From the NCBI GenBank assembly GCA_900767955.1, contig CAAGBC010000006.1:1-64000 (forward strand): DNA of 64,000 nucleotides. The letters run 5' to 3'. Position 1 is the stretch's first letter; each line of letters opens with the position of its first letter. The translations under genes and the position numbers were made by a program. The DNA comes from Spirochaetia bacterium (lineage in GTDB: Bacteria > Spirochaetota > Spirochaetia > Treponematales > Treponemataceae). The notes beneath the pieces were generated by a model, which did no database searches, was not told the origin of the DNA, and was given only the letters and a program-made list of their open reading frames with translations. Below, piece after piece: positions 8,535-17,572 of the stretch.

Positions 8535-11467
8535 AAAAAAATATAGTTAGTTTTTCTGTAAATCATCCTATTTCTGTATTAATGGTTATTCTAGCAATAA
8601 TTTTATTGGGTGTGATTTCTGTTTTTAATATAAAAGTAGATTTTCTTCCTTCACTTCAAGAGCGAAACATATTAATTACTACAGAATTTGAAGGTATTTC
8701 TTGTGATGAAATGCAAAAGTTAATAACAATTCCTGTTGAAGATTCTTTTACTTCTCTTAAAGGGATAAAAAATATTAATTCTGTAACAAGAGATGGAATT
8801 TCTTTAGTCAATATAGAACTTCATTGGGGAACAGATATTGATTTAGCTTTGTCAGAATCTAGAGAAATAATTGATAGTTGCTATATAACACTTCCTTCTG
8901 GTTGTGAAAAACCAATAGCAAAAATTTATAATCCTTTACAAACAGATACAATTTCTTTTGCAGTAATTCCAAAAGACAATGATTTGTCTTATTGCCGTTA
9001 TTTAATTGATAACGAAATAAAACAGAGAATTCAACGAATAAAAGGAGTTGGTTCCGTTACTGTTACGGGTGGAGAAAAAGAGGAAATTCAAATTCTTCTA
9101 CATAAATCAGAAGTTGAATCTAAAAAACTGACACTTGATACTATTTCTAATATTCTTGCATCCTCAAATTTTGAATATCCTGCAGGAACAATAAGAGAAG
9201 GAAATAAAGAAATCTTACTAAAAACTTCTGGTCTATATTCAAATATTAATCAAATTTTAGATACCCCTTTAGCATATAATGAAGGTGGAGTTTTAAGAAT
9301 TTCTGACATAGGAACTGTAAAAAAGACTTCAAAAGAAAAGGATTCATTTTTTATCTACAACGGATGTGAAGCAATTTCTATTGAAATTAAAAAAAATGCA
9401 ACAACTAGTCCTATTGTATTGTCTAAGAATATAAAAAATGAGATTAAGAATTTACAAAACTTATATGGAAAAAATTACGATTTTCTTATTACAAATGATG
9501 CTTCAATACAAATAAAGTCTTCTATATTTCAATTACTTTTATCTGCCTTAATAGGAATTATAATTACATTTGCAATTTTGTTTTTCTTTTTTAGAACATT
9601 GCGAACTTCTCTTGTAGTTGCATCTCTTATTCCTTTAAGTATGATTACATCTTTCATATCTTTATATGTTTTTAATAAATCACTCAATCTTCTATCACTT
9701 GCAGGTATTACTGTTGGAATAGGAATGGTTATAGATAACAGTACTGTTGTTGTTGAAAATATTCAAAGATGGATTTCTGAAAAAAAATCTAATTCCTTTG
9801 TAAATAATATTATAGGTGCTACAACAGAAGTGATTCTTTCATCACTAGGTTCATCATTAACAACTATTGTAGTTTTTATTCCATTTTTCTTTTTAGATGG
9901 ATTATTGGGTGAACTATTTTCCGATATGGCAATTGCAATAATTTCTTCAATTTTATTTTCGTGTATTTTATCTATAACTTACATTCCCGCAATTGTGTTT
10001 TTATTATACAAAAATAACATTAATAATTTACAAAAATTAAGAAAAATTTCTACCTTAGAAAAAGTTTATTCTAAAAGTTTAATCTTTTGTTTTAAACACA
10101 AATTTCTTTCTTTTTTATCTTTAATTTTATGCACAATAATAGGCTTTGTTTTATGCACTTTTATAAAAAAAGAATTATTACCTGCAACAACTTCTTCTAT
10201 TATTAATGTTGAAATATATTTTCCATCTGGAACTTCAATTTCCAAATTGTATGAACACTCCCTTTTATTAAATAATGAATTAAATAAAATAAAGGATATA
10301 AATCAAGTTTTTATAAATGGAGGAATTGATGATTCTTCAAAAGATATTTTAGTAAATCCTTCAATACAAAAAGAACGCTTATATTTAACTATTTTTACAA
10401 ATAATCAAGATTTAACACAGCATCAGATAGAAAAGTTCTTATCTACAACAAAATTAAATTATAATATTCAAGGAAAACAAGATATATTATCAAATTTACT
10501 TGCAATTAGAAAAGATTCTTATCTTATTACTGCTGATTCAGAAAATGATGTTTTAACTAAAAGTAAAGAATTAACAAATTTTGATTATCAAATAATTCCA
10601 TATAATTATGTAACTCAACAAATTTTTTCTCCTGATAGGCAAATGTGTTCTCGTTTTAATATTACAACTATGTATACTGCTCAAGTTGTTCATAATTCAT
10701 TAGAAGGTATAGAATCTTGTTATTTTTATGAGGAAGGAAGAAGAATCCCAATAAAAATAAAATACAAAAAAGATGAAATATCTAATCTTAATCAACTAGA
10801 AAATATTAATGTATTGTTAGAAGACAGTTATGTACCTATTAGAATTTTAGGTTCGTTTCATGAAGAAAAAACTGAAAAAGTCTTATATCGTGCAAATCGT
10901 AAAAATGCAAAGATTTTACAAGGTGTAATTAATTTTAATAATGCGGAAATTCCTTCTTTAATGGATATTCAAATAAAAGAATTAATAGGCAATGCAAGTT
11001 TTTTATTAATAATCATTATGCTACTTTTGTATTGTTTAATGGGAGCAGAATTTCAGAGTTTTATATTACCTTTAATGATTATGACTGCTTTGCCACCGTC
11101 TTTTTGTGGTGCTTTTATTGCATTATTTATTTGTAATCAATCAATAAATATTAATAGTGTAATTGCTTTAGTTATATTATTTGGAACTTCTGTAAACAAT
11201 TCAATAATAATCTATGAAGTATGCAAAGAAGTGAAAAATACAAAATCAATTATTAGTGCCTGTTGTTCTAAATTAAGAGTAATTATAATTACCACTATTA
11301 CAACAATATTTGCATTAATTCCATTTGCAATTGATCCATTTAATAAAAGTTCTCAAACTTCAATGTCTATTGCAATTATTGGAGGATTATTTCTTTCAAC
11401 GTTAATTGTGCTTTTAATAGTGCCAATAATTATGGAATCTTATTTTAGGAAGAAAAAGCATGATTAA
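8531..11467 (+). CDS. RND-family efflux permease, subunit 1
   Basis: 978 residues, slightly shorter than the usual 1,020-1,050. It has the RND layout: TM1 (about 10-30), a periplasmic porter loop (GVGSVTVTGG near 170), TM2-6 (about 330-490), a linker, TM7, a second porter loop and TM8-12 (about 825-970). TM4 reads GMVIDNSTVVVENI, with one Asp where AcrB has two. TM10 reads GTSVNNSIIIYE, with Asn at the AcrB Lys940 position. Such one-Asp variants are known in Gram-positive and spirochaete RND pumps, so proton coupling by the remaining Asp is plausible. It is an inner-membrane, proton-driven exporter. The stop overlaps the next permease by eight bases. Confidence 0.9.
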   Translation: MKKNIVSFSVNHPISVLMVILAIILLGVISVFNIKVDFLPSLQERNILITTEFEGISCDEMQKLITIPVEDSFTSLKGIKNINSVTRDGISLVNIELHWGTDIDLALSESREIIDSCYITLPSGCEKPIAKIYNPLQTDTISFAVIPKDNDLSYCRYLIDNEIKQRIQRIKGVGSVTVTGGEKEEIQILLHKSEVESKKLTLDTISNILASSNFEYPAGTIREGNKEILLKTSGLYSNINQILDTPLAYNEGGVLRISDIGTVKKTSKEKDSFFIYNGCEAISIEIKKNATTSPIVLSKNIKNEIKNLQNLYGKNYDFLITNDASIQIKSSIFQLLLSALIGIIITFAILFFFFRTLRTSLVVASLIPLSMITSFISLYVFNKSLNLLSLAGITVGIGMVIDNSTVVVENIQRWISEKKSNSFVNNIIGATTEVILSSLGSSLTTIVVFIPFFFLDGLLGELFSDMAIAIISSILFSCILSITYIPAIVFLLYKNNINNLQKLRKISTLEKVYSKSLIFCFKHKFLSFLSLILCTIIGFVLCTFIKKELLPATTSSIINVEIYFPSGTSISKLYEHSLLLNNELNKIKDINQVFINGGIDDSSKDILVNPSIQKERLYLTIFTNNQDLTQHQIEKFLSTTKLNYNIQGKQDILSNLLAIRKDSYLITADSENDVLTKSKELTNFDYQIIPYNYVTQQIFSPDRQMCSRFNITTMYTAQVVHNSLEGIESCYFYEEGRRIPIKIKYKKDEISNLNQLENINVLLEDSYVPIRILGSFHEEKTEKVLYRANRKNAKILQGVINFNNAEIPSLMDIQIKELIGNASFLLIIIMLLLYCLMGAEFQSFILPLMIMTALPPSFCGAFIALFICNQSININSVIALVILFGTSVNNSIIIYEVCKEVKNTKSIISACCSKLRVIIITTITTIFALIPFAIDPFNKSSQTSMSIAIIGGLFLSTLIVLLIVPIIMESYFRKKKHD

Positions 11468-14375
11468 ATTTTATTCAAATTGTAAATTATCTTTTTTTAT
11501 ACTTTTATCAATTAGTATTGTTTTGGGATATTCAGCATTTCAAATAGAAATTGGCGAAAGTTCAGATTCTAAATATAATGCGTTTTCTGTTACTTTTGAA
11601 TATTATGGGATGGATTCAAAACAAATAGAAGAACTAATCACAATTCCCTTAGAAGAAAAATTAATGATCCTTGAAGGATTATTAGAATTACGGTCAACTA
11701 TTGAATATGGAAAAACAATATCAACAGCTTTTTTTTCGAAAAAAACTAATTACAAAAAAACTTATTTAAATATTAGAGATGTCGTAGAAAAATTATATGT
11801 AAATCTTCCATCCGATGTTCAACGTCCAAAGATTCAATCTTCAGCTTTAAATGACAAAGCGTTTTTATGTGTTTCATTTAAAGGCAATTCCGTTGATGGG
11901 GATATGAGAACTTGGATAGAAAATAATTTAAAAAAAGAAATTGAATCTATTGATGGTGTTGCTGATGTAATAATTTCTGGTGGTAAAATTAATGAAATAG
12001 AAATTGCATTTGATGCTGATAAAGTTGTTGCATTAGGCCAAAATCCATCAGTATTAAGTACTATTGTTCAAGATGCGAATTCTATAAATCCAGGAACTAA
12101 AATTTCGTATAAAAATTTCAATGAATCTATAGTTTTTGATACAAAACTTCACACTTTAGATGAAGTTAGAAAATTGCCTATAAAAACAAATGAAAGTTTT
12201 ACTACAATTGATTCTTTTGCTGAAGTTTCACAAAAGCCTAGACTTGATAATGAAATTGTTAGAATCAATGGTGAAAAATGTATTTCAATAGGAATACAGT
12301 CAACATCAAGCGGAAATATAATTGATATATCAAAAAAATGTAGAAGTATTATTGAAAATAAACAAAATCTAAACGGAACATATCAATATTTATATGATAA
12401 TGGTAAATCTTTAGAAAATCTTATAAAAAGAACCTTTTTTGCGGCAATTATCAGTTTTGCTTGTATAATATTAATTATTCCTTTTTTCTTTAATTCTCTT
12501 AAAATACTTTTTTTATCAGTTTCGTTTCTTTTGATTAATACAATATGGGTAATTGGCATATTACAAATTCTTGGGTTATCATTAAATCAAAATACATTAT
12601 CAGGTATAACAATTGCTTTAGGCCTAATTGCTGATTCAATGTTTGTTCTTACTGAAACGGCATTTACAGAAAAAGATTTTAATTCTTATGCAAAACACGT
12701 ATTTTCTATTATTCCTTCAATGGTGTCAGCATCATTAACAACTCTGTTAGTATTAATTCCATTGATTTTTCTTGATGAAATTATTCCTGGTATAAAAAAT
12801 ATATCTATAACAATTGGATTAATGATAATCATTTCTGTAATTTTATCAGTTTTATTTTTCCCAAGTTTTATATATGAAACATCACAAACGCGAATAAATG
12901 TTATACCTATAAAGATATTTAATAGAATATCTAAATTTATGAAAAAACGAGCAATTAAATATTCTTTATTAAGTACAAGGCATTCAAAACCAATTAAAAT
13001 CATTTATTTATTGTTGATATTTATTCCCATAGGTATTTTTATATTTATAGGTAAAGACATAACATTTGCAGAAGATAATGAAGTTTTATTTTGTTCTGTT
13101 GAATATGAACCAGAAATAAATGCAGATTATATAAATTCATCTCTGGATAATCTAATTAATAAAATACAAGAAAATAATTCAGTAACATTTGTTAGAACTG
13201 AAGCAAAAAAGGGTAGTGCACAAGTAGAAGTTGGTTTTAATAGTAAAATATGTAATAAAATCGAACTAGCAAATTATATAAATAGTTTATCAAGATATAT
13301 AGCTGATGGTTTTTTATATGTACCAGGTCAAAATAAAAAAAATACAAAAACTCATTTATTTGAAATTGCTATCGTGGGAGATGATAATACTTCATGTAGA
13401 AATTATGCAAAACAAGCTGTAGAAATATTAAACAAAACAGATTTATGTGATTCAATTGTATTAAATTTTAAACAACCAGAAACTATATATGAATTTATTC
13501 CATCTAAAGAATTAATGAATAGAAATTCTTTAACAACTCAACAAATTGCATCTTCATTGCGTTGGATGTTATTTGGTCCAGTTGCAGATAAATGGCTAGA
13601 AGATGGTAAAGAATTTGATATTCGTATTAGAGGAAAAAATCTACAATTAGCTAATATATCAGAATTAGAAAATCTTTATTTACCAATTCATAATTCTTCC
13701 ATCAGAGTTACTACATTAGGAGAATTAAAAAAAGCAGAAGGTGAAGGAAAAATTTATAGAAAAGACCAAAAACGATGTGCCTTTTTTACAGTTGAATCAT
13801 CTAAAGGAAGCGTTGATAATATAATAAAAGAACTTAGATTCCATCTTTCTGAATTAGACTTAAATAAAGGTTATGGAATTTCTTTTTCTCAAGAAATTGA
13901 GAATTTACCAAAACAATATGAAATAGTTTTTATTACCTTATTTTTATCTTTTTTGGGAATAATAATCTTATTAACAATATTAACAGAAAATATAAAGGAT
14001 TCAATAATTATAGCTTCTATTATTCCAATATCTTTTTCATTGCCGTTATTTATTAGATTGATTACAGGTGTTCCTTTGCAGTTAGGAGATATAACTGGTA
14101 TGGTTATTCTTTCAGGAATAGGCGTAAATAATACGATTTATATGATTATTGCAAATAAGTTTCAAATCATTTTTAAATTCAGAAGTAAATTTGATAGTAT
14201 AATGGTAACATCTTTAACAAGTATAATAAGCGCAATTCCTTTATTACTTATGAAAGGTGAATATTTTTCAAAAAATCTTTCATTTTTTATGTTTTGGGGA
14301 ATATTAGGAACTCTTATTGTGTGTTTACTTTTATATCCAGGTTTTCTTAGTTCATTTAATAAAGGGGATAAGTAA
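11460..14375 (+). CDS. RND-family efflux permease, subunit 2
   Basis: 971 residues with the same 12-helix, two-loop RND layout as its neighbour but clearly divergent from it (TM4 reads GLIADSMFVLTET, TM10 GIGVNNTIYMII). The first porter loop has GVADVIISGGKINEIEI. Tandem RND permeases sharing one adaptor and one TolC recall MdtBC-type pumps, where two different subunits form one trimer; that arrangement is an inference here. TM4 keeps a single Asp followed by Ser. It is the last gene of the operon. No convincing terminator follows; the next strand-opposed remnant begins eight bases later. Confidence 0.88.
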   Translation: MIKFYSNCKLSFFILLSISIVLGYSAFQIEIGESSDSKYNAFSVTFEYYGMDSKQIEELITIPLEEKLMILEGLLELRSTIEYGKTISTAFFSKKTNYKKTYLNIRDVVEKLYVNLPSDVQRPKIQSSALNDKAFLCVSFKGNSVDGDMRTWIENNLKKEIESIDGVADVIISGGKINEIEIAFDADKVVALGQNPSVLSTIVQDANSINPGTKISYKNFNESIVFDTKLHTLDEVRKLPIKTNESFTTIDSFAEVSQKPRLDNEIVRINGEKCISIGIQSTSSGNIIDISKKCRSIIENKQNLNGTYQYLYDNGKSLENLIKRTFFAAIISFACIILIIPFFFNSLKILFLSVSFLLINTIWVIGILQILGLSLNQNTLSGITIALGLIADSMFVLTETAFTEKDFNSYAKHVFSIIPSMVSASLTTLLVLIPLIFLDEIIPGIKNISITIGLMIIISVILSVLFFPSFIYETSQTRINVIPIKIFNRISKFMKKRAIKYSLLSTRHSKPIKIIYLLLIFIPIGIFIFIGKDITFAEDNEVLFCSVEYEPEINADYINSSLDNLINKIQENNSVTFVRTEAKKGSAQVEVGFNSKICNKIELANYINSLSRYIADGFLYVPGQNKKNTKTHLFEIAIVGDDNTSCRNYAKQAVEILNKTDLCDSIVLNFKQPETIYEFIPSKELMNRNSLTTQQIASSLRWMLFGPVADKWLEDGKEFDIRIRGKNLQLANISELENLYLPIHNSSIRVTTLGELKKAEGEGKIYRKDQKRCAFFTVESSKGSVDNIIKELRFHLSELDLNKGYGISFSQEIENLPKQYEIVFITLFLSFLGIIILLTILTENIKDSIIIASIIPISFSLPLFIRLITGVPLQLGDITGMVILSGIGVNNTIYMIIANKFQIIFKFRSKFDSIMVTSLTSIISAIPLLLMKGEYFSKNLSFFMFWGILGTLIVCLLLYPGFLSSFNKGDK

Positions 14376-14382
14376 ATTAGAT

Positions 14383-14604
14383 TTATTTAATATCCTCTCT
14401 GTTTATCAAAAAAATATCAATTCCTAAAATTTGGAGGCAAATCAAGACTTTTCCTATATGCAAAGATTCTTTTCCGTTTTCAACTTCTGAAAAAAAGCGT
14501 TTTCCAACATTGCACATAGCAGCTCATTCTGTTTGTGTTAATCCAAGAGATTTTCTTCTATTTGTTACTGCTTCTGAAATATCAGCCATTGTGTAGATGT
14601 TCAT
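14383..14604 (-). pseudogene. HipB-like antitoxin (XRE helix-turn-helix) with internal stop
   Basis: Read leftward from ATG at 14604, the frame gives a HipB-type protein of 73 codons: a start, then NRRKSLGLTQTE, a TGA stop at 14526-14524, and then AAMCNVGKRFFSEVENGKES and an ILGIDIFL-type end up to TAA at 14385-14383. The residue lost to TGA is normally Leu or Trp-like inside the helix-turn-helix, so a single base change (TTA or TTG to TGA) could explain it. No hipA kinase gene follows on this strand; the RND operon occupies that space. TATACT (14616-14611) lies six bases ahead of the ATG, so the mRNA would have been leaderless. Confidence 0.7.
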
Positions 14605-14618
14605 GGTTTTAGTATAAC

Positions 14619-14683
14619 ATTCCCGAACGGGAAAATTTGCTAAAAATTTATGCTTTTTCACTTTGTTTTTCCTGTTCGGGAAA
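14619..14683 (-). promoter_or_regulatory. Two palindromic operators of the hipB-like remnant
   Basis: Two near-identical palindromes, TTCCCGAACGGGAA (14620-14633) and TTCCTGTTCGGGAA (14669-14682), have centres 49 bases apart just upstream of the remnant gene. The first is a perfect 6-base inverted repeat around a 2-base core and overlaps the promoter spacer. Paired palindromes of this type are what HipB-like repressors bind to autoregulate. Confidence 0.6.
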
Positions 14684-14904
14684 ATTTAAAACTTTCCTAA
14701 TAAGATATGTTTTACTGATTTATACTCTTTAAAATTTCAATTTTATCTTTTGCCCACCATATTCGTTTTCAAAATAGATTTTTGGTACAAGCTGTTAATC
14801 AAGTTTCTTAAAATAGTATATTTCTTCGATTATTCCCTCATAAAATGGTGTTTTTTTTATATTTTTCGTACATTTTTTTTGTAGGTATGTGTTATAATTT
14901 GATT

Positions 14905-16238
14905 ATGTACTTAAAAAGAAAAATAGATGACTATTTGATTTCATGGAAAAACTCTGACGAAAAGAAGCCCCTTATTGTAAAAGGTGCAAGGCAAATAGGC
15001 AAAACTGCTTCTATTGAACATTTTGCCCATAATTATGAATACTTTGTAAATATAAATTTTTCGCTTGAATCAAAATATAAAACAATATGTGCAGACAGTT
15101 TTGATGCAGACGCCGTTATAAAAAACATTTCTCGAATTGATCCATCAAAAAAATTTGTAAGTGGAAAAACACTTATTCTTTTCGATGAAATTCAAGATTA
15201 TCCAGAAATCGCTACAAGCTTAAAATCCTTTTGCATAGACGGAAAGTTTGATGTTATTTGTAGTGGCTCAATGCTTGGCGTAAATTATAAAAAAAATCAA
15301 AGTAATAGTGTGGGCTATAAATCAGAATATTCTATGCAATCTTTAGATTTTGAAGAGTTTTTATGGGCAAAAGGATATGGAAATGATGATATTGAAGATT
15401 TACTTTCACATATGAAATCTGGTGAACCTTTTAATCAAACAACACTATCCGTTTTTAATGAACTTTTTCTAGATTATTGCATTTTAGGTGGCATGCCAAA
15501 AGTTGTTTCAACTTATATTAAAAAAGGACTTTTGAAGGTAGTCTTGAATTGCAACATGAATTAATAAATGATTACAAAGAAGACATAAAAAAATATGTAG
15601 ATGGAATAGATAAAACCCGTGTATTGAATGTTTTTAACCATATTCCAGTTCAACTTGCGAAGGAAAATAAAAAATTCCAAATTTCAAAAGTTGCAAATGG
15701 AGCCAGATTTAAAGATTATTGGGGTTGTATAGAATGGCTTAATGATGCAGGAATGATAAATATTTGTTATTGCCTTCATACGCCAGATTTACCATTAAAG
15801 GGAAATTATGAAGATGAAAAATACAAGATTTATTTTAGAGATACAGGACTTTTAATTGCAAATCTTGATGAAGAATCACAGGATGATTTAAGAGCTAATA
15901 AAAATATGAATGTTTACAAGGGGGCATTATATGAAAATGTAATTGCAGAAGCTCTTTGCAAACAAGGATATGAATTGTTTTATTATAAAAAAGAAAACTC
16001 AACATTGGAACAAGATTTCTTTGTACGTACAAAAAAATCATTGGTTCCAGTAGAAGTAAAATCTACAAATAGCAAAGCAAAATCTCTATCAACTTTAATC
16101 AAAAGTGATTCTTATCCAGATATTGCAACTGGTATAAAATTAATTCATGGAAATATTGGATTTGAAAATAAAATTCATACGTTTCCTTACTTCTGTGCAT
16201 TTTTACTTAAACGGTATTTATCATCTGTAGAGTTTTAA
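14905..16238 (+). pseudogene. DUF4143 AAA ATPase gene split by a one-base frameshift
   Basis: The family couples an N-terminal AAA domain to a C-terminal PD-(D/E)XK-like DUF4143 domain; its role is not settled. The first part (14905-15564) shows Walker A GARQIGKT (about residues 27-34), Walker B LILFDEIQD and the SGSMLGV sensor motif. The frame changes near the A6 run at 15520-15525. In the other frame FEGSLELQHELINDYKEDI continues the domain, ending with LEQDFF and VPVEVKS of the nuclease-like fold and a stop at 16236-16238. Restoring one base at the A run rejoins both parts. The ATG at 14905 is preferred over 14845 because an extended -10 (TGTTATAAT, 14890-14898) ends six bases before it. 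It is either a true pseudogene or an assembly error at a homopolymer. Confidence 0.8.
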
Positions 16239-16432
16239 GTTAGCAAAATTTTCTCATAAGAACGAGGGAAGGAAGAAAAATCTACAGAAGGTTCGTTGGA
16301 AACTGCTGATTTTCGAGAGGTTTGAGCCGAATCAGTTATCATTTGTGCTACAAGATTTTCATATAAATATCCAAGATTTGCAGGAAGTTTATCTGACAAA
16401 AGTTTTGCGTAAATCTCGCATAAGTTTTCTAT
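16235..16432 (-). pseudogene. C-terminal remnant of a second DUF4143 ATPase
   Basis: Read leftward, a 65-codon frame gives CEIYAKLLSDKLPANLGYLY, then ENLVAQM, the very characteristic block of DUF4143 proteins that lies just before the nuclease-like domain. It then drifts into unrelated Ser-rich residues and stops at 16237-16235. An in-frame TAA (16435-16433) cuts it off upstream and there is no start codon context, so it is only a fragment. It ends exactly where the rightward DUF4143 gene ends, the two stop codons overlapping on opposite strands. Confidence 0.65.
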
Positions 16433-16438
16433 TTATCT

Positions 16439-17040
16439 TTTGACCGATACTTTTCTTACTTTGATATAGTTAATGTAATTCTTCTAAGAAATAATTTTTA
16501 CCTAAGGTCTTATTTTTTTTTCAAAACTTTTTTGGTGCTTTTATGGATATTAGTGGTGCTCAAATGAGTATTGATGGTGTATTTTTTGTGGAATAATCAG
16601 ATGTGCAAAAATGCTATATGAACCTGAAAAAAGTGGCAATGTTATGGCAAACTTCGGCAATGTTATGGCAAACTTCGGCAATGTCTGGCAATGTTCGGCA
16701 AAGTATGAATTTAAAGCAATCTTACGATAAAGTTATACAAGAAAAAAAGATTTAATATTGATAATGTTTTTTTTACCATAAATTTTTTATAGATGTAGTG
16801 CCTAAAACATCTCAAGAACTTTTTGCAAAAGTAGGAGAGTTTTAGTTTTTGAATTAAAATAGGAATATAAGGAAAATCCTTAATTTTCTTTTTTAAGAGT
16901 GGACAAATTGGTATCTTTTTGCTCATCTTCTTTGATAGAAGTAGACAGTCTTTGTTGAATAAATAGAGTAGTAAAATACTTTTATTGACTATCACATCCT
17001 TTTTCTAACCCTCTCCATTCACCATGTCAAAATAAAATTA
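16439..17040. other. Gene-poor spacer of the accessory region
   Basis: About 600 bases without a credible gene. It holds the 21-bp tandem repeat listed separately and a 94-codon leftward open frame (16711-16995) that is Lys/Leu/Ile/Phe-rich, has no ribosome-binding site and looks like chance in AT-rich DNA. I see no RNA gene or insertion sequence here. Confidence 0.5.
16635..16700 (+). repeat. 21-bp tandem repeat, two full copies and degenerate third
   Basis: GGCAATGTTATGGCAAACTTC occurs at 16635-16655 and again at 16656-16676, followed by the partial units GGCAATGT, TGGCAATGTTCGGCAA. Because 21 is divisible by three, all frames stay open; one frame (ATG 16611) would read a short GNVMANF repeat and stop within 40 codons. 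It is G/C-richer than its surroundings. Confidence 0.8.
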
Positions 17041-17124
17041 CATTGACTAAATTTTGTTATTTTATTACTATATTACGAAATTATAGTTTTATTAGTGCTA
17101 ATAGGCGCTAATTGGAGTTTTAAA

Positions 17125-17508
17125 ATGAGTACTGTTGGGCTTATATTGCTTATTGCATTTGTTGTTGTTAGTGTTCTTCTTATCCTTCTTGTTCTTGTTC
17201 AAGATGATGGAAAAAACGGAATGGGTGGATTACTTGGTGGACGCGGAACAGCTGCATTTGGATCACATTCTGCTAGTGTACTTACAAAAGCAACTGCAGT
17301 TTTTGTAGTTTTATTTTTTGTTTTAGCATTTTTCCTTGCTTTATTAAACAAGAAACCTGCTAATCCTAATCTTGAAGCAACTGCTGTTGAAACTTCTGTT
17401 GCTCCAGAAGAAACTTCTACAGAAAATGCTTCTGCAAATGGAGAAGCTTGGTGGGGTGGAGAAACTTCTTCATCTGAATCTGCAGAAAAAGCTACTGTAA
17501 CAGAATAA
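17125..17508 (+). CDS. secG: Protein-export membrane protein SecG
   Basis: 127 residues from the ATG at 17125, chosen because GGAG (17114-17117) lies seven bases ahead. SecG has two transmembrane helices joined by a short Gly-rich loop; here helix 1 covers about residues 4-25, the loop carries VQDDGKNGMGGLLGGRGTAA, and helix 2 covers about 50-72. The loop motif is the family signature. A Glu/Ser/Ala-rich tail of about 50 residues follows, longer than in E. coli but common in spirochaetes. It assists SecYEG translocation at the inner membrane. A terminator hairpin follows directly. From here on gene content is core. Confidence 0.93.
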   Translation: MSTVGLILLIAFVVVSVLLILLVLVQDDGKNGMGGLLGGRGTAAFGSHSASVLTKATAVFVVLFFVLAFFLALLNKKPANPNLEATAVETSVAPEETSTENASANGEAWWGGETSSSESAEKATVTE

Positions 17509-17528
17509 GTTTTTATTTTCTAAAATAT

Positions 17529-17572
17529 GGAACATCAAATTTATAATATTTGGTGTTCCTTTGGTTTTTATT
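17529..17572 (+). terminator. Rho-independent terminator after secG
   Basis: A 12-base stem (GGAACATCAAAT, 17529-17540, with ATTTGGTGTTCC, 17548-17559; one G-U pair) around a 7-base loop is followed by a T-rich run from 17560. It reaches the start of the J-domain gene. Confidence 0.75.

Noticed and set aside
14845..14904. Upstream ATG for the DUF4143 gene
   Set aside because: The extra residues form a hydrophobic stretch not seen in the family, and the promoter -10 box lies within it.
15515..15560. Programmed -1 frameshifting in the DUF4143 gene
   Set aside because: The A run is not placed as a canonical X-XXY-YYZ slippery site and the family is not known to use frameshifting; a deletion or read error is simpler.
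16711..16995. 94-codon leftward open frame in the accessory spacer
   Set aside because: No ribosome-binding site, composition of chance AT-rich sequence (Lys, Leu, Ile, Phe), and no recognisable motif.
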